From Dichomitus squalens LYAD-421 SS1 (Eukaryota > Basidiomycota > Agaricomycetes > Polyporales > Polyporaceae): a stretch of 64,000 nt of DNA. The stretch lies in contig NW_006766910.1 of assembly GCF_000275845.1 (NCBI RefSeq), positions 117,853 to 181,852 on the forward strand, written 5' to 3'. How positions within the stretch are numbered: the stretch's first letter is position 1; every line of letters starts with the position of its first letter. The notes below the pieces were generated by a model, which saw only the letters and a program-made list of their open reading frames with translations, was not told where the DNA came from and did not search any database. Of the stretch, positions 12,570 through 25,246 are shown piece by piece. A program made the position numbers and the translations under genes.

Positions 12570-14510
12570 ATGAAGCCTTGGACCTGCCCGTACTCAATGA
12601 TGAGTGTGTCGAGACACGTACCTCGCTGGAAACCCGCAACAGCATTTTGCTGTCATGAAGGCGCGGAGAGTTCACCTACTGCTGTACGGCACGCTCGTTG
12701 GCCAGGCCAGCGAAAAAATTACAAACACGAATATGCAACATACCAGGGGAAGCGCATGCATGAGCCGGATACATGTCTCGAAGTCGCCTAGATAACCTAC
12801 ATGAGCCGGAACTGTCTCTCTGGAGAGCTGCGTAAGGGTGAGTGGTAGTATCCGACGCAGATCACGCACTCCGTATCATGTCATTGACCTCGAGTGTATG
12901 TTGTTGCCTCAGTTTGCGGGATACGGGACAGAGGTGGGAGTGCTGAGCGAGATGCTTGAAGACGCGCGCCTGTCGCAACCTCGAGCTCATCGCGTCCCAC
13001 GAGGTCCCACCGTCCACGCCGTCCGACACTTGCATCCGTGAACTTCATGGCCTCACATGCTGCTCGACACCTTCTTGCTACCCTGTTCTCTGTCCCTTCT
13101 GCGATAAGCTTCAAGGTTACCCTCAATCTTGGTCCCCGAAGACAACGCACGCCCAGGCCCCAGATGTGTAGATCGCCATCGCGACCATTCGGGACGCGCG
13201 CGCCCTCATGGGCTTGGTATCCAAGAACCCCATCAAGCAGGCATCGACATGAGCATAGCTGCAGGTGTGTAGCATTGTCTACGGTACAGCGCGATAGGGA
13301 CAGACGGGGTCGCAGCGGGCGATTTCTCCGCGTATGCCCTGCTTGCGTCTCTTAGGCGACTCCTTCATCTCTAGGTGCTGCCAATTTAGAGTGGGACTGG
13401 CGCATGCGAGGACCGCTGACCGGCTGCTGGACGCGGTCGTCTGCTACAGCTGCACTGGTGGTCGGACGGGACGCAGTGAGTGACTCCTTTTACTCCCCTT
13501 TCTCCCCATTTGTAGCGCGTACTGCGCGCGGCGTCATCGTGCAGAATAGCGAGTCGTAGGCTCTAGATTTTCGAGTCTAGCATCGTCTTGCTTCTGTGCG
13601 TGACGCTGCCCACGAAGTCCAGTCGACACTGCACATGCACCGTGTGCGTGCGACGCGTCACCGCGGGCGGCATTTTCTTCTGCGACACCTTGAGACGACC
13701 TCGCGCTGACTTTCATTGCTCGTCAGGGATGCCAAACCTCAGTCCTGTCAATGGCATGGAATGCTTCCTTCACTACGAACAAGGGCTCGGATGGCTTGAG
13801 CTACCCGCCAACGCCTGTGTACGGCTTGTCCCCATAGGTCCTCGTTTTTGCGTTCGACCGTTGTCTGCGTCTGCGGCAACATTGTCTTCCGGCGCCCTCT
13901 TGACAGCCTCCTGGTGAGAAGTGGACGCACTTGGACGGTTACGAGGTCCACTGCGGATATACGCAGATCTTAGGAGTGCGCGAATGAGTTGCGCGCGAAA
14001 CGGTGCTGCGTGCGGTTGGCCAAACACCGGGCGTGATGCGGGCGTCGATAAGGTGGGATAGACAGGTGGAACACTACGCTCGCTCGGGACAAGGGTGTGT
14101 ATAATTGCAGATGCCGGATTCATTCGAGTATATATGTGGAGATCTATGTAAGTCCTGCTAGAATTTGACTGGCGTATTACCTGTGACTTGCAGTGCTGAC
14201 AGTTGCTTTCGTGTAGAATCACGCATCATCGAGTGATTTGGCGTCAGGTAATAAATTAATTAAAACTCTAATATAACGGCGGCTGGTCGGCGAGTGCTGC
14301 CTGTTCTCACATAGCATCATGCAACTCGCTCTTGAGCACATTCCTGCTACTTCTACGCTTCAATCACTCTCTCGCGCTCGATGCACGCTGGGGTGATCGG
14401 CATGGCAGCGGTTATTCCCAGCCTTAGCGTGGACGTCTATTCGTGGTCCTGTCTCCACGACGTAATGTTGCACCGCGATGCGATCAATTCATAAACTGCA
14501 CATTGATCGC
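12570..14510. other. Intergenic, no gene recognised
   Basis: Frames up to 149 codons occur (13773-14222, minus), but I recognise no domain, no exon-intron pattern and no paralogue in the window. In 64 kb, random frames of this size are expected. Confidence 0.35.
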
Positions 14511-14514
14511 CATA

Positions 14515-14884
14515 AGGGCCGCTCAATTCTTGAGGACGCAGGACGCAGGACGCACTCAGAGCTCGTTTGATGGATGTGATGGGCTAGCTGAACCTGCCGC
14601 ATACGGCAAGATACCAACCTCATTTCTCGTGCCCGTTGTTTTCCAAGAGGTCTGTCGTGTCCCAAACCTCACATAAAAATATGAATCGCGAGTATGTTGA
14701 AGACGAAAGCCTTCCACGTCGATTGACACTACCCTTGAGGCACTTTGTGAGGGGGGAGGAGTGTTATCGTCGCTCGAGGGGTTTCGAAGGCGAGCTTGTC
14801 GGCTAGTCTCTCTTAGCCCATCACCTCCATCAATGGCCTCTGAACGCGTCCTGCGTCCTGCGTCCTCAAGAATTGAGCGGCCCT
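14515..14884. mobile_element. Fold-back MITE-like element, 370 bp
   Basis: The two ends are perfect inverted repeats for 39 bp, starting AGGGCCGCTCAATTCTTGAG at 14515 and ending with its complement at 14884. The ends contain repeats of GGACGCA. Imperfect inverted similarity continues inward (TCAGAG, TGATGG, TGATGGGCTA) for roughly 80 bp per side. Both ends are flanked by ATA (14512-14514 and 14885-14887), a candidate 3-bp target duplication. No transposase frame fits inside 370 bp, so it would be a non-autonomous DNA element. A 3-bp duplication is typical of PIF/Harbinger-like elements, but ATA is not their usual TWA target, so I leave the superfamily open. Confidence 0.85.
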
Positions 14885-14889
14885 ATAGA

Positions 14890-15940
14890 CAACTATGATC
14901 GAGAGCATGCATTAGTAAAACAAATTGACAGGTCTCTAAGTAGTGTCCGGTTGGGCGTTCAGGTCTCTGAAACTCGAAGGAACCCCCGACCCAAAGAATC
15001 CTATCTTGATTGTAAGTCAAGAAGCACTGCGCTGAGGTCGCCCAGCTGTACAATCAATCCCCGGTGTGGGGAATGCGACAACACAGACTCCTGTCAAGGA
15101 AGACATGGCGTTCGCCAGGCACTCGGCTCTCCACATCCCTGCTCAAGAGGGTAAGCTGCCCTGAGACTCCACGAACTCTGGACAACGGTTCGCCTGCCCA
15201 CACAAGTTGGAATTTCAGCGTCCATCATATTCAGAGGTGGACGTCAACCGCGCTCTCCTCACCATTCCTGCCGATGCGTATGTAGCTCGGCACTACGCGG
15301 CGCATACCTCTGCGACGCTGTTGGCCACGTAGTCGAGGGAGAACCCGTGCGGTCTATCAGATCATGTATCGCCGCGCCTTAGATGATTATGGATGCCGGT
15401 AGGCCAATGTACTATCCATGAGCAAGATCGACGTGTTCACGGGCATCGCGTCGACCGACAAGCATCGTGGGCAAAGGGCGGCCCGTGCAAGACAGAGAAC
15501 CTACGTTTACTGAGTATGGGCGTGCCTGCAGTCTCGTTCACCACACCCGACATTGTGCTATTGAGTTAGTGAGTATTTTCTGACCCATGCTGGAGTAGAC
15601 TATCCCTTTCGCAACTACCACAAGAAAGCAGCACCAATAAAAGGCAGATCGGACTCAAGTGCGTGCGAACAGGACGCAGTCCAGCAGACTACAGGACATA
15701 TCAGAGAGGGGACACCCGCAGAGCTGTCTTTGAATAGAGACAAGTCTAGAAGCTACGTCATACAGAGAGAGTATCTAAGGGTCTAGAACCTGGGAGGGGG
15801 AGATGTCACAACTAACATGATGACGAGAGCACCATTGGTGTGCACGAGTACCTAGTGCGAGTCGAATATCAGCCAATCATGCAATATTTGAGCCGAATCA
15901 ATCGGACACGGTCAACGTACTGACCTGAGTATAGTCTTTC
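14890..15940. other. Intergenic, no gene recognised
   Basis: Nothing identifiable. The longest frames are under 95 codons and have no domain signal. Confidence 0.4.
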
Positions 15941-15946
15941 AAGGTT

Positions 15947-17716
15947 TCACACTTCAGCAGCCGCCCCGCCTTCACTGATTTGCTGAATCTCTGTAGCAGT
16001 TACTGTATGCTTCTGTACTGCCTCGGCATTCTCGGCATCAAACGTATCTTGAGCATTCGGCGAGAAGCTGTTTGGTTCTTCAACCTCATAGTCCTCCCAT
16101 CCGGGGTTTTGGAGGTCAGATTTCGGCTGGTCTATGTGGGTGGCGATCGAACCGAGTGCATTTGCGAAGTTCAAAGAAGGGACGCTCATAGTGTGCGAAG
16201 TGTGGAGCGGATCATTGGAAGCCAAGCCGACGACCTTCCTTTGGTAGGCTTCTTGGAGGTCGAGCATAAAATGTGATACAAGAATGGAGGACAGTCTGCT
16301 CAGAGATTGTGATTGTCGCGTGAGTGTTTGACCCCCCTTATGAAACCATGCACTCAGACTTACGGGGCACTGAATACCGCCACAATATCTCCTAGGGTAT
16401 CGAAGAACTGTCACGCACATTGAGTATAGTTCAATCCGCAAGGGATGATGAATTCCAACCGAGAGTTCCTCCACAAGGAGCTGGGCGATATTGAGAACAA
16501 GAAGAATACTGAGATGTGCGACTGTCAGATATATTCCTGAGTAGCTCTCACAGATAACCCACCCGAAGTAAAGCATCCCTAAGCATACCACATCAGCCTC
16601 GGATTCAAGGACATATAGGGGATGAATTCACCATCTCGTAGCATCACTCCCACAAGACCCTTCTCGGATATTGCGCCTGCGGCCTGTCCAATAGTTTGCA
16701 CACGTAGAGACCGCCAAGTGAGTACGATGAGTAGTGTATCGGCAGCAATAGTGCATGTCCTATTGATGTTGCCGACTGTTGAGAGATGAGATTAGGCTAC
16801 CGAGGTTAATCCGAGAGACAGCACTACACACTTCTAACAAGGATCGATTATCAGCCAGACAAAAGCATTGACTTGACATGTGACCTACTTTCGGAAAAGG
16901 GATTCGGGCTGAACGATATCATCCAAGCATCCCAGGATCGGGTCCTCAAGACCACTAAGATGGTAGCCGAATGTCACCTGGTGAATAGGATAGGGTGACC
17001 CTAGGGGCAAACCAAGAAGACAGCTACTTACCATGTTCGTTGCAAAGGGCAGGCATGAGAGGATCAAAATCAAGGAGGAAATCCTCCAGTCCGAGCTGAG
17101 CGCAAAGGCCCTGAGACCAGTAAACACTGCAGGTGTCAGATGGACAGATGTTTCGTGGGAACGTGATCAAGTTGAAGTGGCACCTACAGGCAGGCGGCAA
17201 CAAGGATAGATAGGTAAGGACAAGATTTGAAAAAGCTATACCGGTGCAGCTGTGAACGTCAGCACAGCTATTGAGATGAAACAGGAATGCCCAAAACTAC
17301 ACCTCTAAGAGCATATTTCTGAGCAACTGGTAACCCCTCGACTCGTGTGCCAACAAACGTACCTTGGTAGACAACGAGGTGTTGTAACCAAGGAGTCCCA
17401 TTGTTTCGTCGAGGAGATTGATATACCTGTTTGCAAGGTACAAAGCCACGGATAGAGGTCGAGCACGTCCCCTGAGCATCAACTGTGCCTCTCGGGGGAA
17501 TGTAAGCAGCCAGTCATACACAACGACAGCTAGAAAAGCCCACATCAGACGAGGAATTGATGCATAAGATTTTGGGACGTACTGGGTGCTGTGACATCGC
17601 AGTAATTTTCGAATAACCTGTAAGAGACAGTAAGACATTGATGTCATCTTCAGAGTATTTTGTCCGCACCCAATCGCATAGGAAGCGACAACTTCATCTG
17701 TAGATGAGGAAGCCAT
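15947..17716 (-). CDS. DUF6533-type seven-helix membrane protein
   Basis: This is a paralogue of the gene at 4944-6531, with the same splice phases. Exon 1 starts at ATG 17716 (MASSSTDEVVASYAIG), leaving by GTGCGG in phase 2. Exon 2 (acceptor TCTTACAG) reads LFENYCDVTAP and leaves by GTACGT in phase 1. Exon 3 (acceptor TTTTCTAG) has the signature VVVYDWLLTFPREAQLML, then LYLANRYINLLD. Later come a short Cys exon (SCADVHSCTG), an exon with VFTGLRAFALSS plus a hydrophobic helix, and a final exon with helices GIYLTVAHLSILLVLNIAQLL and the C-terminal SSILVSHFMLDLQEAYQRK, ending at 15947. About seven membrane helices are expected in the family; the intracellular tail is acidic and Ser-rich. Its ligand and partner are unknown. 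It looks better preserved than the first copy. Confidence 0.78.
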
Positions 17717-17724
17717 ATGAGAGG

Positions 17725-20700
17725 AAAGACTGTTGAGGTCAACTGACAATCAGTCATGGGCTGGAAAGCCGTTTATATGCGTGAGGAACCGCTCGGGATA
17801 TCTGTGTGACTTATCCAGTCTTGTGTGATCGAGTCAGTGCATATTAGACTTCGCCCCAGTGCAACAGTCAGATGGCGCAGTGATACATCGGAATATTGAT
17901 CGTAAATCATGATATGCGATTAAGCCTCAACTGAGATGACGAGCAATGGAGCTTGCGTACAAGTGATTAGTCAAGTGCTAGGGTGTATCGGCTGACTTCA
18001 AGGCAAGCTCCAAGTGCGCTAAGTCGGGCTGAGCTAAGAAAGCCAATAGAAATACATATGTGAAGATAGTATCAAATGCCGTCCATAGTACAACTCTGGC
18101 CACCTGTTGCTCTAGTACACATCGGAGGACTTCTCGGCAGTGGCGCGTTTGAGCACAGCGGCGGTAAACTTTCTAACAGATCATGTTACGCCATGTGCGA
18201 GTCCGAGCATTGCATCAAATCTCGAAACACCGACAGCTGTGCTACTCCGGTGGGTTGAGAGGTGAGGGGCTGCGGTACTACAATACAACAATAGATGCGA
18301 GTCTCACGATGCTGTTCAGATGGACAGGTGGTAGTATCAAGATGAGCGAAGCGTGAAACGAGAAGTTTACCAGGCCTGTATTGCCAGGTGCGAGACAGCA
18401 GAGCAGCGGCGTAATACAAATCATAGGTTAATCAGAACAGCAGGTAGAATATGATGCCAGTCAATGTAGATTGATGGAGTAGTGGTCCAGGCAGCTGCGC
18501 GTAAGGATTTTCTTGAAACACTGGGGACATAACTGCGGATCTAAAGGCTGTGACCAGACGGTAGTCACAGGAAGCTGCCTACGGATGTCAGATGTCAACA
18601 CAATGATCCGTGGTCATCGATGTCGTGGAAAGGCGCGGAACAGGGAATACGTACTTCCTACAGTTCGTGACTGTCCTGTGCATGCCCGCAATTGAGATGT
18701 GGGGGCGACTACGACGTAAGATGTGCAATGTGTGAGGCGCTAGCAATCCTTAGGCTGAGCGATCTAGCATCTTTCAAGTCCACTTAAGGAATCCTGGATG
18801 CTATACATGCTAGAAATGGGTTGGATACATAAGAAGATTAATTGCAGGGTGGACAGAACAAGGATACAGGAGCTCCAAGCAGGACAGTCGCCTCATCGCA
18901 GATCACAAGGATGCTCGCAGAGATAGGAAAACGGTACATACGAGCACGGGACTGCGTTCGCAAGACAGTTGGGCGGATAGCATAATCATGTGGCGGTTCG
19001 TAGACGTGAATAGCCGGAGGAGCGGTTTCTATACAGCTACGCCGCCAAATCGCGGAAGACGGTGACTGGGGCGTTTCGGAAGGGGTAGACGGTGAGAGCC
19101 AGGTTCTCAGTAAACAACTGAAATGCATCAGCGCAGGATGAGCTCTATTAATGGTTCACGGGTGATCCGGAATGTGAGATAGATAGATGCCGGCCTGCGT
19201 ACATATAGCAAAAATCAGCGGGCTGCAAGTGAGAGAAAAACACGTACAATCATAGGAAAGGAGCCACCTGCTCAAATACCATACCCTATTCACTTTCGAG
19301 TAGCCCTCACGCAGTGTCTGAAGTATGCCTCGTCCTTCGGCTTGCAATTTTGATCGATTTATTCACACTCCGAGTGCGGTTTGAATGCAGATGGTGGAGA
19401 GCCGCGCGAATCAACGTATGCCTTTGAGAGAAGCGAAGCTGGGAGCGAGCATCGATTCCGTATTATCAGAGTATCCTTTAGAGCTTCGATAGCTGCTGGC
19501 ATTAGAATTGATCCATGTATCTCGCAGCTACACGACTGGTGAGCAGTAGCCCGTTGTCATCAAGACGAACAACACAACCGACGCAGAATGAGTGACGTAC
19601 AAGCATGGTGTCATTTGAAAGCCAGAATTAGACTCAAGGAGAGTACAATGAAGGCAGCGGAAACATTTCCGGATGGTCAAGGAAGTAGCAGGCAGATGGA
19701 CATCGAGAGAGAGGTACTAGTATCGCGACCATAGCTTGGAAGTGACGGTTGGCTATAGTCGATTGAATAACGTCAACATACGATGGGCAATGAATTGCTC
19801 AGTGTTCCGCTGCCTCCAACTACTAGCACCGCATACAAAATGCTCGATGAACCGCCGGTGGTAGAATTCATCAGCGAGCACTGCGAAATCTCCGCTCGCC
19901 TTCATTGAGACCCCATCTCACGAGCACGCTCTCTGCCCTGTTTGCATGGATAGCCAAGCAATTTAACGTTTGCATACTATGAAACGCGTGTGCATACTTC
20001 TGCAGAAACAGAGACATGCATGCAGCATCAGTTGAAATTTAACATTTGACAGCGGGATCCAGGGCCGCGGACGAATCGAGGTTTAAAGCGATGTTTGGCA
20101 CTCCGACCGCTCGGGTGAGGCAGTAATCTGTTGATCATTCGGCGACGTACGTTATGAACCGTCCAAGAGCGCAAGCGAAGCCTAGGAGACCTTGTGATCG
20201 TAGGACCTGAAGCGGTAGATGCAGCAGTTCGGGGTTGTGCCCAGCGTATAAGGTGCGACATGCGCATGAACGGCGAGCAGTGAAGAACAGGTCTTGGATT
20301 TGAGAGAGACGAGCCCGATTTTAAACGTAGGAGGGAAGCAGCTACGCTTTCAGTGCGGGGAGTGTGCCAGCCAGCGTCGAATTTGAGAAGAACAAGTATT
20401 GCGAGCGCCGACGGGACGTAGTGGCTAGTTTTGGTCAAGTGACGTCAGCAGATTGCCGACGTTGGTTGGCTGGAGCCTTCAAGTTTACTCGAGTCTCGAG
20501 CTCGATGTGCCGTGAGTCGTATCGGACGTCCAAGCGTCTACCACGTTCGATGTATGTACCAATACCTCGTGCTGTACAGATTTTGAACTTTAAGCTGTGC
20601 ATGGCGATGTCCCTGTTCTCTAAAGGCAATCTGCTCGCTCAGACCGACCCACACCGGATGAATATAGCCAGGCTTGTGGTCGCATCAAAGCTAGAACGTG

Positions 20701-21090
20701 TTCGTGGTGCAGCCATAGAGCCCGACACAGTATTATCGGGGCATGGGCTGGAAAACATTAGCCTGAGCGCCGAGGAGGCGGAAGCGATCCACCGTTGTCT
20801 AAGCTACCAGGCCCTGCCCCAGAAGAATCGATCATTGTCCAGATAGAAAATTCTGCTATCTCAAAATTATGAGAACTTCGCACAAGGACCTGTTCGGACA
20901 GACGAAAAGGTTGTGGTCAATCGAGAACGTCCGTACATTGTTCGTGAACGATGCTAGATACATGTCATGACGTGGGCTACACCGGATCCCATGTTCATTA
21001 CAAGAAGTCGATGGAGAATGAGAACAGAGAGATTACACAAGAGCAGAGCACAATAGAGCTTCCCGTGCGGAGGTTCTCAATTGTAGCAAG
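17725..21090. other. Intergenic, no convincing gene; traces of duplicated flanks
   Basis: A patch at 18530-18620 resembles 2940-3010, and a patch at 20415-20480 around TGACGTCA (20440-20447) resembles 4110-4180, so parts of this spacer descend from the same duplication. An open frame of 160 codons (20364-20846, plus; contains LSAEEAEAIHRCLSYQALP) has no recognised domain. It could be an exon of an unknown gene or chance. A minus frame at 18838-19128 has a hydrophobic stretch but no clear family match. Confidence 0.35.
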
Positions 21091-21097
21091 TTCGACA

Positions 21098-24000
21098 CTA
21101 CTTACCCCGCCAGGGCTTAGGTACTCCGCTCGCAGTCGCCGCTCGCTTAGCTGTCGTCTTGTAATAGACGGGCTGGAGGTTCGGCACGCTGTTGGCAGAG
21201 GCTCTCGATGTGGAGCCATTGGTCGTCTCCTCGGGCACCGGCTCGAGCGGACGAAGAATTTTCAAGTGGTCTTGAAGTACCTCATCTTGCGGCCAATCAG
21301 TTTCGTCTTCGGAATGCAAGATCTCCCAGAAGAGGCCGCGAACGGCATGGTGATCGTGTAGTCTGGCGGCCCGTTTGTATGTTTCTGTCGAAGGTTTGAC
21401 GAGCCCGCTTACGGCCGAATCCTCGCGGAAGGTCGTCCCCTGGAAGGGGGAGCCAGTCTTGGAAGCACTCGAATCGACACGTTGACGTTGGGCGGGAGGG
21501 GGTCTCGACTCTGAGGCGGCATCCGTCGCCGAAGTCGACGTCTCCTGCGATCGAAGCGAGTCCTCGTACTCCTCCACGTCATACCGCGCCTTGAACCATC
21601 TCAACAAAGTTGTAATGAGATCGTTCAGCGCCTTGTTGGGCCTTCCATTCACCCCGAATTCAACTCTGGTGTTGTTGGAAACACGGATTTCTCCGGTGTT
21701 TTTGATCGCGTTGACCTTGGCCCCTGGACACTGAATAGTCCCGTCGGGTAGCTGCTCAAACCGGACGAAGTAGTTGTCAATGAATGAGGAGACGTATAGC
21801 TCCACGTTGTGGGAGCAGTAGCGGATGGCGTTATGCAGCACAACGTTGAAGAACGACTCGATTTCGTCCGCAGTGCCGACTATATGAAAGGCATCCAAGA
21901 GAGACGCCACTGACATATAACGCCAAGTACCCTGTCAAAACCATAAATGAATCGCTCCTCGACAGTTCAGAGGAAAGCGCACCGTTCTCTCGGGTTGTCG
22001 AGCACCGACGTCCTGTAGCGGCTTAGACAACTCCCAATCTGCAAGGATGCCACGCCAACGTATCCGTAGTGTAGTATTCCCGTCGCCGTCGTCTGGTATG
22101 ACAAATTTCGGAAGAATGAGGATGTTTCCGCTACTGATGTCGCGGTGTATCATCATTGATTTGGTCGTTGCCTCATAGTGGGCTGGTTTGGAGCCATTAG
22201 CGACATCCGAGCGATCCGAATAACGTGCTAACGTACCTTCAACCGCATCCCCTACTACGCTGACCAGCTGGCGGCTGGACCGGAATGCCGTTATCGGGAG
22301 GCAAACCTCCTTGAGAGCGAGACGGTGATGGCCATAGTGTCGCACATAGGACTTCAGCTCTTCCTGCATCCCGCTCTGGGTACGCTTCACTCCGTGCGGT
22401 CCGTCCGAGGGGCCCTCGTGGGCCTGCATCTTACGCTCTTCGTTTGTTCTGAGGTCTTCCTTATAACAGTAACGCGAGACGCGAGTCTCGTGGTCGAAGA
22501 GTTGAGCGGTAAGGAGAGTCGGTATGTTGCAGACACCGTCCTTGTTGAGCTTGTCTAGAATCTCGCCTTCAGAAACGACATTCTCGTAGAATGGCCGCCA
22601 AGCGTCCTTGAGGAACACGAATGTTCTCGTCCGCTTGCGGTATGCCACGTAACCACGGGTGCCTCGACCAACGAGCCCGCGCGTGTGGTAGAGCGGCTTG
22701 CCGACAAGAAACTCCTCGTCGTTGATGGTGAGGTTGTAGCGGGGCCAGTCTGTGACAGATTTGCGGAAGTAGTCGAGAACGTAGTCGAAAACGAATGAGT
22801 CGCTATTAGGGATCTTCAGAGTGACCGTTTCTTCCGAATCACTGTCCTCAGCTTGAGCAGCAAGACCGGGACTGGGATCGTTCATGACCGTATTTGTATT
22901 GGTGGGTAGCGGCTGAGACGGGACAGAGGCGAGATTCTTAGGGAGCGGGGTACCTTCTTCGGAGCTGACCACAGGAAGGTGAAAGGAGATGTTGACGTCC
23001 GCAAGGGTGTCCATCAACCGATAATCGTCGGAATCCTTCTGAAGCAGCGTCGCCGAGGTGTCAAAGCCTTGAGCCTCGTCGTCCATGACGATCAGCGCCA
23101 GGAGCACTTCGACCAACGCGTCCGTGCGCAAGAGGTAGTCCACCTTCTCGCTGACAAAGACACCAGACCGATCCCAGCGCATGACACGGAACTCCTTTCC
23201 GATCACAAAGAGAGAGAAGGCGGCAGTACGATGTTGATAGAGGAAGACGCGGTCGGCGTAGGAGATGAGCTGGCCCCGTACCTTCTGTCTCTTGTCCGCT
23301 AGCACCTCCACGTCACGCTTCTGTGCGTCTTCGAAAGGATCGTTTTGTGTGCCCTCCTGCTTAAACTCGAAGAACGCCCGCTGATGTTGCCAGTTGGGCC
23401 GACCTTCTTCGAGCTCGACGTCCTTCTTGAAGAGAGCTGCATCGGACTTGTTCCTAGCGGGATCGCTCAGGTCCCACTTGTGGGGAGAGAGCCGTACGAC
23501 GTAGTGAGGGACTGTGTCGATCGTGTCTGTGTGCTGGATCGGGTGAGAGGATCGTGTGGTGGAGTCGAGGGCTTCGTCTGCGCCACTGGCGAGGTGCGTG
23601 GATGAGTCGGCAGGGATGATGGGAACGGTAACCGAAGGTTGGTCCATGTTCGAGATGTCTCCAGCGGAATGGGCAAGAACATCTCTGTTGATCACATCCG
23701 TCTGGACAAAGTCAGCACAAGGTCGGCCGGGAGGAAACGACGCCACCTACAAAGTCAGTAGCAAGTTGATCCTCAGGAAGGCGTTTGTTCTCCTGGGCAC
23801 GCTGTTTATAGTTCTGAATTACTCCTTCGAGGGCGGCGTTGATCTTTGACATCTGCTCGGGCGGGAATTTGTTGAAGAGCAGGCGTCGAGGTATCGGAAG
23901 AAGCTTGTTGACGAAGTCTTTCAAAGAAAGCCACACCACCTTTCCGTGCAAATCGCGAACCATTTCGAGCCGATCGAAAGGTGCGTTAGGTAGTTGAACA

Positions 24001-24104
24001 ATGCCTGGCTCTCGGTTCCAATCGTGATGCTTGTCCTGCGCGAACTGGACTGGACTGCTGTGAGGTTTGTCCTTAGAGGATGAGGGGAAGACCTGTGGTT
24101 CCAT
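21098..24104 (-). CDS. FunK1 fungal-type protein kinase
   Basis: Four exons (24104-23751, 23701-22237, 22182-21983, 21931-21098) give a 950-residue protein with the frame kept throughout. The donors are GTAGGT, GTACGT and GTGCGC; acceptors end GTCCAG, AACCAG and TGACAG. The protein belongs to the FunK1 family, a kinase-like family greatly expanded in mushroom-forming fungi. Visible motifs are the Gly-rich GRGTRGYVA (about 463), a likely ATP-binding Lys in FLKDAWRP (about 483), catalytic HRDISSGN (619-626), and DWE in ADWELSK (655-657) in place of DFG. RTGTWRYMS spans the last splice, and the C-terminal ADEIESFF block follows. The tail is Ser/Pro-rich and disordered. The N-terminal 400 residues are the non-catalytic FunK1 region. 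Key residues are intact, so it may be active. The substrate is unknown. The start was chosen by match with the paralogue's MKPQV. Confidence 0.88.
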
Positions 24105-24149
24105 ATTGGTGTGAGATCCAGCAGTAATGTGGAGAGGGAATGGGAGAGA

Positions 24150-24420
24150 TACTAACGTTCGAGTGAGGATGTGCGCGTTTTTATAAGAAGAGGGCTGAAG
24201 CCTGAACTTGGGTCTGGCAATGACCTCAGCTGCGGCCAGGCAACGATGTGCACGCATTGTCATGAGTCACATACATATAAACAAAGGGACCAAGAGTCAA
24301 ACATACCAGAATTGGCGAGGAATTGGGACTTGGTGATTGTGTCTCACCACGCTGGTGGTTGCAGAACAACTTATATGGGCGCCAAATTCGAACGAACACT
24401 GTGGCAGGCGCCCATATCCT
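24150..24420 (-). promoter_or_regulatory. Conserved FunK1 5' flank with perfect inverted repeat
   Basis: This flank is shared with 11060-11215 and, more weakly, 2690-2900. It holds a perfect 11-bp inverted repeat: ATATGGGCGCC at 24373-24383 and its complement at 24407-24417, with a 23-bp spacer containing AATTCGAACGAAC. It lies about 270-310 bp upstream of the FunK1 start codon. It could be a protein-binding site in the promoter, or the end of a small mobile sequence carried along in the duplication. Confidence 0.5.
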
Positions 24421-24429
24421 CTGATCCGT

Positions 24430-25240
24430 GATCGTGATAGTGAACTCTGGCACGGTCCATGCAACGGCCGTGAAGCAATCCTAGATATCCACGAAATACA
24501 GACAAAGAAAGAGACTGCGTTTTACCCATCAAGCACCGCCGTCATTGTCCAAATTGATCTTGTGCAGAGCCATGACTCCTGCGGCCTTTGGCTGGTTCCG
24601 TCCGTACTGGCTAAGCGTACCACGGCAGTACCGCCATGATCACAGAGTCCCAAAGGCAAAGCGCTAGTCACATTGAATCTCTGATCGATGGTTATCTTGG
24701 TGGCAATCCACATGCCACTGAGTCAACGACTGCGCGTGAGGAATTCGAATGGTTTTGATTGGAGAGAGAAGTCGATGAAAATGGTAGCGAGACTCAGCAG
24801 CCCGCCATAGAGTCCAATAGGGCTTTGTTGAGGAAGGCCACCCGCCAGCGTTGTACACGGCGAGTCCCGCACTTCGTAACCACGACCATTTCGGGATACT
24901 ACAGATCCCCACATCCAATGTGTACTGCTTGGTATGCGAGTTACTTTTAATCATATCAGCCATATCGTACCGACTACAGCATGGAAGTAGCATAGAGGGA
25001 GCGACGATCTTCCGTCCCGTAACTGTTCTCAAAACATGGTCGACCCAGCGCAATTTGCGGATGGGGCAGGTTCTATGAACCCCAGTATCGCTCATCACTA
25101 ACTCTTCCTGGGAATCATTGATGAAAGCACTCCGGACAATGGCACGCTGCTCCTGAGGTCCACGCCAGCTCGTTCATCGGCCCTTCCATTGTTTCCAGTA
25201 TTAAAGCAACCTGACCACTGCAGCTTTTCGACCGTGGAGT
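24430..25240. other. Intergenic, no gene recognised
   Basis: Only short frames (up to 144 codons, 24664-25098 minus) without known motifs. Confidence 0.4.
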
Positions 25241-25246
25241 AACCTA

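Noticed and set aside
20364..20846. 160-codon open frame upstream of nothing recognisable
   Set aside because: Size is within chance for a 64-kb six-frame scan and there is no domain or paralogue frame at the corresponding 4.1-kb patch.
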